Part shown: piece by piece, positions 1-6,302 of the stretch
Numbering within the stretch: position 1 is the first letter of the stretch
How the letters are laid out: the number at the start of each line of letters is the position of its first letter
NCBI GenBank assembly: GCA_016871135.1
Contig: VFZQ01000329.1
Location: forward strand, 1 to 6,302
Reading direction: 5' to 3'
Source: Acidobacteriota bacterium
Lineage (GTDB): Bacteria; Acidobacteriota; Terriglobia; Bryobacterales; Bryobacteraceae
Length of the DNA stretch: 6,302 nucleotides
Position numbers and translations under genes: made by a program
Notes under the pieces: generated by a model
Database searches by the model: none
What the model was told of the DNA's origin: nothing
Seen by the model: the letters and a program-made list of their open reading frames with translations, nothing else

Positions 1-42
1 TATGCCCCCGGCATGCGTCATAGATTTGATAAGGGAGTGTGA
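1..42 (+). other. Possible 3' end of an upstream gene, or short leader
   Basis: This short edge segment precedes the first complete gene. One reading frame is open from the window edge to a TGA at 40-42 that directly abuts the next ATG (TGAATG). Another frame reaches a TAG at 21-23, which would leave a 19-base spacer. Either could be the tail of an upstream operon gene, since the other junctions in this cluster are equally tight. The first frame contains an AGA codon and mixed third positions, so coding is not certain. Too little sequence is present to name a product. Confidence 0.3.
31..37 (+). promoter_or_regulatory. Shine-Dalgarno site of the DUF4159 gene
   Basis: The sequence AAGGGAG lies five bases before the ATG at 43. 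It is a good match to the anti-Shine-Dalgarno consensus. Together with the in-frame TGA at 40-42 it fixes the start of the first complete gene. Confidence 0.7.
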
Positions 43-858
43 ATGCACAAACGGAGAATCTGGATCACCGGCCTGCTGCTCGCCACGCTCCTTGGCGTCG
101 CTTACGCGCAGAGGCGCGGCGGTTTCCGGGGCGGATTTCCATTCGTTGACAACGAAGACCAGCCGACGCCCGCCGATGCGGGCGACAAAACCGAGTTCGT
201 GTTTGCGCGGATGATGTATCCGAACTGGCGGTCGAATGACCGTATGTGGTCGATGCGCGGGGCGTGGTCGATCGACTATCCGAAGGCCGACCGGCAGTTC
301 GTGCAGGGCGTGCGGCGATTGACCCGCTTAAACGTTCGGTCGGTTGAGCAGGCGGTGAATCTGGACAACGGCGACGAGGTGATGAATTACCCGTGGATGT
401 ACGTCGTCGAACCGGGCCATTGGGATCTGACCGATTCGCAGGTGAAGAAGCTGCGAGAGTATCTGCTCAAGGGCGGGTTTCTGATGACCGATGACTTTCA
501 CGGCAGCTTCGAATGGGACGTGTTCATGCAGTCAATGCAGCGGGTATTCCCCGACCGGCCCGTTGTGGACCTGCCGAAAACGGAACCGCTGTTCCACGTG
601 CTCTACGATCTCGACGACAAGTTTCAGATTCCGGGGATCGTCAACTACCCGTTTGAGCAGACCTATGAGTACGACGGCGTGAACGCCAACTGGCGCGGAA
701 TTTACGACGATCACGGGCGGTTGATGGTGGCGGTTTGCCACAACATGGACATCGCCGACGCTTGGGAATGGGCCGATTCGCCCCACTACCCGGAACGCTA
801 CGCGTCGTTAGCGTATAGAATCGGGATCAACTACATCATGTACGCGATGTCTCACTAA
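43..858 (+). CDS. Secreted DUF4159 domain protein
   Basis: This 271-residue protein has an N-terminal signal peptide: basic residues MHKRR, a hydrophobic core at about 6-19, and a likely cut after AYA (residue 22). A short Arg/Gly-rich linker follows at 24-32. The rest (about 50-270) fits the DUF4159 family as I know it: WSIDYPKADRQF near 75-86, YPWMYVVEPGHW at 116-127, the GGFLMTDDFHG segment at 144-154, and NYIMYAMSH at the C-terminus. DUF4159 is thought to have a glutamine-amidotransferase-like fold; no enzymatic activity is established and I see no catalytic cysteine motif. The start is secure because an in-frame stop lies just upstream and a ribosome binding site precedes it. DUF4159 genes commonly sit in MoxR/VWA clusters, as here. 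The family call is strong; the molecular role is unknown. Confidence 0.9.
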   Translation: MHKRRIWITGLLLATLLGVAYAQRRGGFRGGFPFVDNEDQPTPADAGDKTEFVFARMMYPNWRSNDRMWSMRGAWSIDYPKADRQFVQGVRRLTRLNVRSVEQAVNLDNGDEVMNYPWMYVVEPGHWDLTDSQVKKLREYLLKGGFLMTDDFHGSFEWDVFMQSMQRVFPDRPVVDLPKTEPLFHVLYDLDDKFQIPGIVNYPFEQTYEYDGVNANWRGIYDDHGRLMVAVCHNMDIADAWEWADSPHYPERYASLAYRIGINYIMYAMSH

Positions 859-864
859 CCACAC

Positions 865-3117
865 ATGTTTGAACTTCTCTTCCACCATCCGTTGAGTGTC
901 TATCGCAAGGGCGAACTCGTGTGGCAGAGCGGTTGGCCGCTTTGGATTCTGGCGGCGCTGATTTGCGCGGGCTGTGTGGTGACGGCGTTGTTCGTTTGGC
1001 GCAAGGCGCACGAGGCCGGGTGGCCGACGCTGCGCGGCGCGACGTTGTGGCTGTTGCAATCGTCAGTGGTGACCGCGCTGTTGCTGCTGTTGTGGCAACC
1101 AGGGCTAAGCGTGGCGACGCTAAAGCCGCAGCAAAACGTGGTGGCGATTTTGCTGGACGATTCGAAGTCGATGGCGATCTCCGATGAGGGTTCGGTGCGC
1201 CGGGAGTTGGCGCAGAAGGCGTTGGAGAGCGGCTTGCTCGACAACTTGAAGAAGCGCTTCCAGGTGCGGTTTTACAAGGTCTCCGACCATCTGGAGCGCA
1301 TCGAAGACTATCACGGCTTGAAGACTGAAAAGGCCGCCAGCCGCATCGCCGATGGGTTGAAACAGATTGCGGCTGAGACGGGCAGTCTGCCGATCGGCGG
1401 TGTGTTGTTGCTCTCCGATGGCGCCGACACGAGCGGCGGGATCGACCGCGAAACGGTCAATGCGCTCAAGAGCCGGCAATTGCCGGTGCACACGATCGGC
1501 TTCGGGCGCGAACGATACGACCGCGATGTCGCGCTCGTGGACGTGCAAGTGCCGGTGCGCGCGCTGGCCGATTCGCGGCTGGGCGCACAAGTAATTTTGA
1601 AGCAGCGCGGCTATGCCGGTCAGAAGGCGACGTTGCAATTAAAGGACGCCGATAAGGTAATCGGCTCGAAGCAGATCACTCTGGCCGCCGATGGGGCGGC
1701 GCAGACGGAAACGCTGCTGTTTAATTCGGGGCCGGCGGGCGTGCGGACGTTGTCGGCCGCTGTCGTCAACATGCAGAACGAGGACAACTTCGGCAATAAC
1801 GCGCTGACGCGGTTGGTGCAGGTTGAGGCGCGCAAGCCGAGTATTCTCTACATCGAGGGCGAGCCGCGCTGGGAGTTTAAGTTTATCCGCCGCGCTGTGG
1901 AGGACGAGAAGACGATTCAACTCGTTACGATGTTGCGGACGACGCAGAACAAGATCTATCGGCAGGGCGTAAAGGATGCGAAGGAACTCGAGCAAGGATT
2001 CCCGGCGACGGCGGAAGAGATGTTCGCTTATGAGGGCGTCATCATAGGCGCGGTTGAGGCGAGCTACTTTACACCGACGCAACAGGCGCTGCTGAAGGCG
2101 TTTGTCGACCGGCGCGGTGGTGGTTTGCTGTTTCTTGGCAGCCGGGCCTCTCTGGCCGATGGCGGGTATTCGGCGAGCGAGTTCAACGACATTCTGCCCG
2201 TCTCGGTTGGCGAACGGCGCACGACGTTTTTGCGTGAGAAGGCCACGGTGGAATTGACTGCGGCGGGCCGCGACAATCTGTATCTGCGACTGGAGGAAGA
2301 CGCCGCGCGCAATACCGAACGTTGGAAGAAACTTCCGGAGTTGGCCGATGTACAGAATCCGGGACCACCGAAACCGGGCGCCGTCGTATTCGCCGATGCG
2401 ATTTCCGGACGGGGCCGCACGCCATTGCTAATTACGCAGAACTATGGCCGCGGCCGCACGGCGGTGTTGGCGACAGGCGGCACGTGGCGCTGGCAAATGT
2501 TGCAGCCGCTCGAAGACAAGTCGCACGAGATGTTCTGGCAGCAGATGCTGCGTTGGTTGGTGAGCGGCACGCCGGGAACGGTTGTTGCCTCGTCGACACA
2601 ATCGGTGTTCACCGATGAGACGCGCGTTCCGTTACGCGCCGAGGTGCGCGGCAAGCAGTTCGAAGTGTTGCCGGACGGACAAGTGGAAGCACGAGTGACA
2701 GGACCGGCGGGCTCGGCGGCAACGGTATTGCTGCAGCCGGATCCCATTCAGGCGGGCGTATACAGCGGTGAGTATGCGGCGGAGCAACCGGGCTCGTATC
2801 TGGTCGAGTTCGTAGCGTCGCGCGCGCGGGAACAGTTGGGCACCGACACGATCGCGTTTCGCCGCGAAGACGGCTTGGCCGAGAGTTATCACACCGAGCA
2901 GAACCGCGAACTGCTGGAGCGGCTTAGCGCCGAGACCGGTGGGAAGTACTGGAAGATCGAAGAGACCAAAACGCTGCCGGAGGAGATCACGTTCTCCGAG
3001 GCCGGCATTAACACGCGCGAGATTCGCGACCTGTGGAATCTGCCGGCTGTGTTCCTGCTGATCGCCGCGCTGCGCGCCGGTGAGTGGCTGCTGCGGCGGA
3101 AGTGGGGTGCGGTTTGA
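865..3117 (+). CDS. Membrane-anchored VWA / GATase1-like protein
   Basis: This 750-residue protein starts with two hydrophobic segments (about 24-44 and 60-78) and ends with a third (about 726-742), followed by RRKWGAV. A von Willebrand A domain spans about 91-225. Its metal-site motif is D98-x-S100-x-S102 and its second acidic motif is SDGAD at 184-188; the usual central Thr appears to be Ser159. A beta-sandwich region (about 226-320) ends in NEDNFGNN. A class I glutamine-amidotransferase-like domain covers about 324-565, with EGEPRWEFKF at 331-340, RRGGGLLFLGS at 416-426 and GRGRTAVLATGG at 528-539; no nucleophilic cysteine elbow is visible. A second beta-rich region lies at about 575-665. 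The large middle part is probably extracytoplasmic. The preceding gene ends six bases upstream in the same frame, and no Shine-Dalgarno site is visible, so translation may depend on re-initiation. The architecture resembles BatA-like and other VWA partners of MoxR ATPases; the exact function is inferred only. Confidence 0.9.
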   Translation: MFELLFHHPLSVYRKGELVWQSGWPLWILAALICAGCVVTALFVWRKAHEAGWPTLRGATLWLLQSSVVTALLLLLWQPGLSVATLKPQQNVVAILLDDSKSMAISDEGSVRRELAQKALESGLLDNLKKRFQVRFYKVSDHLERIEDYHGLKTEKAASRIADGLKQIAAETGSLPIGGVLLLSDGADTSGGIDRETVNALKSRQLPVHTIGFGRERYDRDVALVDVQVPVRALADSRLGAQVILKQRGYAGQKATLQLKDADKVIGSKQITLAADGAAQTETLLFNSGPAGVRTLSAAVVNMQNEDNFGNNALTRLVQVEARKPSILYIEGEPRWEFKFIRRAVEDEKTIQLVTMLRTTQNKIYRQGVKDAKELEQGFPATAEEMFAYEGVIIGAVEASYFTPTQQALLKAFVDRRGGGLLFLGSRASLADGGYSASEFNDILPVSVGERRTTFLREKATVELTAAGRDNLYLRLEEDAARNTERWKKLPELADVQNPGPPKPGAVVFADAISGRGRTPLLITQNYGRGRTAVLATGGTWRWQMLQPLEDKSHEMFWQQMLRWLVSGTPGTVVASSTQSVFTDETRVPLRAEVRGKQFEVLPDGQVEARVTGPAGSAATVLLQPDPIQAGVYSGEYAAEQPGSYLVEFVASRAREQLGTDTIAFRREDGLAESYHTEQNRELLERLSAETGGKYWKIEETKTLPEEITFSEAGINTREIRDLWNLPAVFLLIAALRAGEWLLRRKWGAV
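3098..3107 (+). promoter_or_regulatory. Likely ribosome binding site supporting the TTG start at 3114
   Basis: The purine-rich run GGAAGTGGGG, inside the last codons of the VWA gene, ends six bases before the TTG at 3114. It favours that codon over the GTG at 3084 as the start of the caspase-like gene. The match to the consensus is moderate. Confidence 0.4.
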
Positions 3118-4028
3118 GATTTCTTCTTTTGTTGGCGAGTTTGGCGGCGCCCGGTGCGACGATCTATGTGACCGTCTCCGGCATCGGCGGCGAGTCTGTC
3201 TACGAGCAACGCTTCCTTGCGCTCGCCATGGAGATGGACAAACTGATGCGTTCGACCGCGGATGCAAAAGTCACCACGCTGACCGGTGAGAACGCCACGA
3301 AGGGAAACGTGCGCAAGGCGCTGGACGAGGCCGCTAAGTCGGCCACAGCGGGCGACACGCTCATCGTCACGCTGATCGGGCACGGCAACTTCGATGGCGT
3401 CGACTACAAGGTCAATATCCCAGGCGCCGATGTGACCGCGATTGAACTCGGCGAGTGGATGGACAAAGTACCAGCGCAGAAGCAGGCGGTGATTAACACG
3501 ACGTCGAGTTCGGGCGGATCGATTGACGCGTTGAAGCGCGACAACCGCGTGGTTGTTTCGGCGACCAAAGGGGGATCGGAACGGTTGGCCACACAGTTCC
3601 CGCGGTTCTGGGTGGAAGCGTTGCGAAATCCGGAAGCCGACGCGGACAAGAACGAACAGATCAGCGTCCTGGAAGCGTTCCGTTACGCGGATCGAAAAGT
3701 TGTCGATTTCTATGAGTCGCAGAAGCGGCTGGCCACCGAGCACGCGATGCTTGAAGACACCGGGAAGGGAAGCGGTGTGCGCGCGCCGTCGCCGGATAAC
3801 GGCCACGGCTTGCTGGCGGGGCAAACGACGCTGGTGCGGTTTGGGTCTTTGCAGCAGGCGGCGAAGTCTCCGGAGAAACAGGCGCTGCTGAAGAAACGCG
3901 AGGAGTTAGAATCAAAGATCGAGAAGTTGAAGTTTGAAAAGGCGTCCTACGATGTCGCCGAGTATCGGAAGCTTCTGTCGGTACTACTGGTCGAACTGGC
4001 GAAGTTGCAGGAGGAGATCGATAAGTGA
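3114..4028 (+). CDS. Secreted caspase/C13-peptidase-like protein, catalytic Cys replaced by Ser
   Basis: Read from the TTG at 3114 the protein has 304 residues and begins with a compact signal peptide (RFLLLLASLAAPGA, residues 2-15). A GTG at 3084 would add ten residues (MAAAAEVGCG) before the hydrophobic core, which looks less natural. TTG overlaps the preceding TGA as TTGA, suggesting coupled translation. Residues about 16-245 resemble the caspase/legumain fold: the histidine motif LIGHG with His90, then a strand ending in NTTSSSGGS (128-136), where clan CD peptidases carry C-x-S-G. Here that cysteine is Ser131, and the whole protein has no cysteine. SATKGG (149-154), ISVLEAFRYAD (183-193) and ATEHAMLEDTGKG (207-219) match the later part of such domains. 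Residues 176-187 (DADKNEQISVLE) form an EF-hand-type loop. Residues 252-304 are a charged helix, probably a coiled coil. It is either a serine-type variant or a pseudoenzyme; the fold call is fairly sure, activity is not. Confidence 0.8.
   Translation: MRFLLLLASLAAPGATIYVTVSGIGGESVYEQRFLALAMEMDKLMRSTADAKVTTLTGENATKGNVRKALDEAAKSATAGDTLIVTLIGHGNFDGVDYKVNIPGADVTAIELGEWMDKVPAQKQAVINTTSSSGGSIDALKRDNRVVVSATKGGSERLATQFPRFWVEALRNPEADADKNEQISVLEAFRYADRKVVDFYESQKRLATEHAMLEDTGKGSGVRAPSPDNGHGLLAGQTTLVRFGSLQQAAKSPEKQALLKKREELESKIEKLKFEKASYDVAEYRKLLSVLLVELAKLQEEIDK
4009..4016 (+). promoter_or_regulatory. Strong Shine-Dalgarno site within the caspase-like gene
   Basis: AGGAGGAG lies eight bases before the GTG start at 4025, a near-perfect anti-Shine-Dalgarno match at good spacing. 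It is embedded in codons for the final residues LQEEIDK of the preceding protein. It supports GTG at 4025 as the true start of the TPR-metallopeptidase gene. Confidence 0.75.
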
Positions 4029-6193
4029 AATCTCTCGTCCTGTTGATGGCGATAGCGGCGCAGGCGGCGACTCTCGACGAGTGCCGCGAATTTAAGCGGC
4101 GTGGGCGGCTGGATCAGTCCAAGGACTGTTTCGTGCAGCTTGTGTCGAGCCGCGATGCGTATCTACAGGGCGAGGCGTTTTGGGCGCTGGGCGATTTCAA
4201 GACGGCCAATGATCGCTTCCGCACCGCTGTGGCAACCAAACCGAAAGACCCACTGCCGCGTGTGCGTTGGGGCAGGATGTATTTGGAGCGCGGGCAGCGT
4301 AAAGAAGCCGCCGATCTTTTTTCCGAAGCTCTGGAGCTTGAGAAAGATTACCCGGCGGCGCTTGTCGGCATGGGCTATCTGGCGTCGTCGAACTTTGAAT
4401 CAAAGGCCGTGGAGTTGGCCGAGAAGGCGCTGGAGAAAGATCCGAAATTGTTTGAAGCGCGCGAAATGCTGGCGCGGTTCGCGCTGGAAGAGTACAACGA
4501 AAAGCGGGCGCTGGAAGAGATCGACAAAGCGCTGGCGATTTCGGCGGAGGCGCTCGATGCCTTGATGCTGCGCGCGACGATCGAATGGTTGAACGACCGC
4601 GACGGTAAGCAGTGGATCGACCGGCTGGAGAAGATCAATCCCAACTACGGCGAAGGCTATTCGATGGCCGCCGGAATACTCGTGATCAACCGCCGTTACG
4701 AAGAAGCGATCGAGTTGTATCGCAAGGCGCTTGCGAAGACCCCCGAGTTGCTGTCGGCGAAGGCGGAGCTTGGCGTGAATTTGATGCGCCTCGGCGAAGA
4801 AGCCGAAGCTCGCAAACTGCTCGAAGAGTGCTACGAGGCCAACTGGCGCACGGCGCAAGTGGCCAATACGCTCACGCTGATGGACAGCTACAAGAATTTC
4901 GTGACCTTCAAGAAGGGCCGCATTATCCTGCGCGTGCACAAGAAGGAAGCGGAGCTGTTGCGGCCGTACTTTGAAGCGGAGTTGGAGCGCGCGGTCGACG
5001 TTTTCGAGAAGAAATATCAGATCAAACTGGATCGGCCGGTGCAGTTGGAGGTCTATCCCGATCACGAAGACTTCGCCGTGCGAACGATGGGCCTGCCGGG
5101 ACTCGGGGCGTTGGGCGTGACGTTTGGATATGTGGTCGCGATGGACTCGCCGTCTGGTCGCAAGCCGGGCACGTTTCATTGGGCCTCGACGTTGTGGCAT
5201 GAGTTGAGCCATGTCTATGCGCTCGCGCTGACGAAACATCGTGTGCCGCGGTGGTTCACCGAAGGGCTCGCCGTTCATGAAGAAACGGCCGTCAATAAAG
5301 AATGGGGCGATCGTTTGGATCCGACGACGATTCAAGCAATCCAGGGCAAGAAGCTGCTGCCGGTCGCCACACTCGATCGCGGTTTCGTGCGGCCGTCGTA
5401 TCCGAATCAGGTCGTGGTGAGTTATTTCCAGGCTGGGAAGATCTGCGACTTCATCAATGAGAAACACGGTTGGGAGCGGCTGCTGGCCATGCTGAAGGAT
5501 TTTTCGAAAGGCACGCCGACGATCGAGGTCGTAGAAAAGCACACGGGCATGAAGCACGAGGAGTTCGACAAGGCGTTTTTGGCGTGGCTGGATGCACGAG
5601 TCGGCGAGCAGGTGAAAGGATTTGAGACCTGGCGGAAGAATATTGCATTGGCCAACGAGATGCGCAAGTCGAAGAAGTGGGATGACGTTGTGTCGTCGAC
5701 CGAACGGCTTGTCCGCGCCTACCCCGACTATGTCGAGCCCGGTTCGGCCTACGAAATTCTGACCGAAGCGTATGAGGCCAAGGGCGAAAAAGACAAGGCG
5801 ATCGCGATGCTCGAGTCCTACGCGAAGGCCGGCGGCCGCACGCCGGCAACTCTGAAGAAGCTCGCCAAAATGCAGGAAGACGCGGGACTAAAGAAACAAG
5901 CCGCTGAGACGTTGGAGCGCATCAACTACGTATATCCGGTGCAGGATCACGAGTATCACAAGCAGCAGGGCGAGCTTTGGCTCGCCGTCGGCGAAAACGC
6001 GAAGGCGGTGCGCGAGTTCGCGGCCGTGGTCGCGTTGAAGCCCGTGGATTTGGGCGGAAGCTATTACAATCTAGCCAGAGCCTATCGCGCCGCCGGACAG
6101 ATGGACCAAGCGCGCGATGCCATCTTGTTGTGCCTGGAGGCCGTTCCTAGTTTTCGTCCGGCCCAGAAACTTCTCTTGGAGCTTTCAAAATAA
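4025..6193 (+). CDS. Secreted TPR protein with gluzincin-type (peptidase MA-like) metallopeptidase domain
   Basis: This 722-residue protein starts at a GTG that overlaps the previous stop (GTGA) and is preceded by a strong ribosome binding site. Residues 1-14 (MKSLVLLMAIAAQA) form a short signal peptide. Helical TPR-type repeats fill about 45-275; clear units include RWGRMYLERGQRKEAADLFSE at 81-101 and the YEEAIELYRKAL unit at 225-236. A metallopeptidase domain follows at about 295-530. Its zinc motif is HELSH (His392, Glu393, His396) and the probable third ligand is Glu413 in WFTEGLAVHEE (410-420). This pattern fits the peptidase MA / M1-like gluzincin group. A second TPR block covers about 540-715. 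All expected metal ligands and the general base are present, so activity is plausible. It likely acts outside the cytoplasmic membrane, with the TPRs binding substrate or partner proteins such as the neighbouring gene products. The substrate is not deducible. Confidence 0.9.
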   Translation: MKSLVLLMAIAAQAATLDECREFKRRGRLDQSKDCFVQLVSSRDAYLQGEAFWALGDFKTANDRFRTAVATKPKDPLPRVRWGRMYLERGQRKEAADLFSEALELEKDYPAALVGMGYLASSNFESKAVELAEKALEKDPKLFEAREMLARFALEEYNEKRALEEIDKALAISAEALDALMLRATIEWLNDRDGKQWIDRLEKINPNYGEGYSMAAGILVINRRYEEAIELYRKALAKTPELLSAKAELGVNLMRLGEEAEARKLLEECYEANWRTAQVANTLTLMDSYKNFVTFKKGRIILRVHKKEAELLRPYFEAELERAVDVFEKKYQIKLDRPVQLEVYPDHEDFAVRTMGLPGLGALGVTFGYVVAMDSPSGRKPGTFHWASTLWHELSHVYALALTKHRVPRWFTEGLAVHEETAVNKEWGDRLDPTTIQAIQGKKLLPVATLDRGFVRPSYPNQVVVSYFQAGKICDFINEKHGWERLLAMLKDFSKGTPTIEVVEKHTGMKHEEFDKAFLAWLDARVGEQVKGFETWRKNIALANEMRKSKKWDDVVSSTERLVRAYPDYVEPGSAYEILTEAYEAKGEKDKAIAMLESYAKAGGRTPATLKKLAKMQEDAGLKKQAAETLERINYVYPVQDHEYHKQQGELWLAVGENAKAVREFAAVVALKPVDLGGSYYNLARAYRAAGQMDQARDAILLCLEAVPSFRPAQKLLLELSK

Positions 6194-6195
6194 AC

Positions 6196-6302
6196 ATGTC
6201 GACCACCATTGCCCCTTCGCTTGACGCCACGGATCTCCGTGCGCGCGTCGAGCGCTTCCAGGAAGCTCACGCGAACATCGTCGAGCAGATACGACGCGTC
6301 AT
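6196..6302 (+). CDS. N-terminus of probable MoxR-family AAA+ ATPase (partial, cut by window edge)
   Basis: An ATG two bases after the preceding TAA opens a frame that runs to the window end, giving 35 complete codons. The translation begins MSTTIAPSLDATDLRARVER and continues with FQEAHANIVEQIRRV. This matches the usual N-terminal helix of MoxR ATPases, just before the V-G-Q segment that leads to the Walker A motif. The Walker motifs lie beyond the window. The context agrees: MoxR genes typically neighbour VWA, DUF58 and DUF4159 genes. Only a weak GGAG (6178-6181), rather far from the ATG, is visible as a ribosome binding site, so translation may be coupled to the upstream gene. The family call depends on a short segment plus context. 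Confidence 0.75.
   Translation, partial: MSTTIAPSLDATDLRARVERFQEAHANIVEQIRRV

Noticed and set aside
2..214. A 70-codon plus-strand frame starting at the window edge
   Set aside because: It overlaps the signal peptide and N-terminus of the DUF4159 gene in another frame, and its Ser/Arg/Cys-rich translation resembles no protein I recognise.
1120..1638. A 172-codon minus-strand open frame opposite the VWA domain
   Set aside because: It is the antisense of the conserved VWA metal-site region, and its composition is that of a shadow frame.
3084..3113. GTG at 3084 as the start of the caspase-like gene
   Set aside because: It would put ten residues, MAAAAEVGCG, before an otherwise ideal signal peptide and overlap the VWA gene by 34 bases. 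TTG at 3114 has purines at suitable spacing. It is kept as the alternative start.
2889..3824. A 311-codon minus-strand open frame across the VWA and caspase-like junction
   Set aside because: It runs antisense to two well-supported coding regions, has an Arg-rich low-information translation and shows no family resemblance.
4400..5557. A 385-codon open frame on the minus strand inside the TPR-metallopeptidase gene
   Set aside because: It lies fully antisense to a gene with clear domains and motifs, its translation is rich in Arg, His, Gln and Leu with no recognisable motif, and long antisense frames are expected in GC-rich genes.
1..6302. CRISPR arrays, insertion sequences, tRNA or rRNA genes, or internal terminators
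   Set aside because: Nearly all bases are in intact genes of uniform character. I saw no direct repeat array, transposase, RNA gene or hairpin followed by a T-run at a gene end.

Overview
The window is a tightly packed stretch of five genes, all on the + strand, with no gap longer than about 40 bases. It is GC-rich. The gene content (a DUF4159 protein, a von Willebrand A/glutamine-amidotransferase-like membrane protein, a caspase-like secreted protein, a TPR-metallopeptidase protein and the start of a MoxR-type ATPase) resembles chromosomal MoxR-linked gene clusters of Acidobacteriota, in particular the Solibacter/Bryobacter group. That assignment rests on recalled family resemblance, not on a database search.

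Layout: bases 1-42 hold the end of whatever precedes the cluster, with a Shine-Dalgarno site. Bases 43-858 encode a secreted DUF4159 protein. Bases 865-3117 encode a 750-residue membrane-anchored protein with a VWA domain, a beta-sandwich region and a GATase1-like domain. Bases 3114-4028 encode a secreted caspase/C13-peptidase-like protein whose catalytic cysteine position is serine, followed by an EF-hand-like loop and a C-terminal coiled coil. Bases 4025-6193 encode a secreted protein with TPR repeats on both sides of an HExxH metallopeptidase domain. From 6196 to the window edge is the N-terminus of a probable MoxR-family AAA+ ATPase.

The junctions are +6, -4, -4 and +2 bases. Two of the genes appear to start with non-ATG codons that overlap the preceding stop codon (TTGA and GTGA). 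This suggests one operon with coupled translation. No promoter or terminator is evident inside it.

Taken together, three products carry export signals and one is membrane anchored with probable extracytoplasmic domains, while the ATPase would act in the cytoplasm. MoxR ATPases are known to work with VWA-domain partners in maturation of other proteins. A reasonable inference is an envelope-located assembly or proteolysis-related system, but the substrate cannot be read from the sequence. The least ordinary element is the cysteine-free caspase-like protein.
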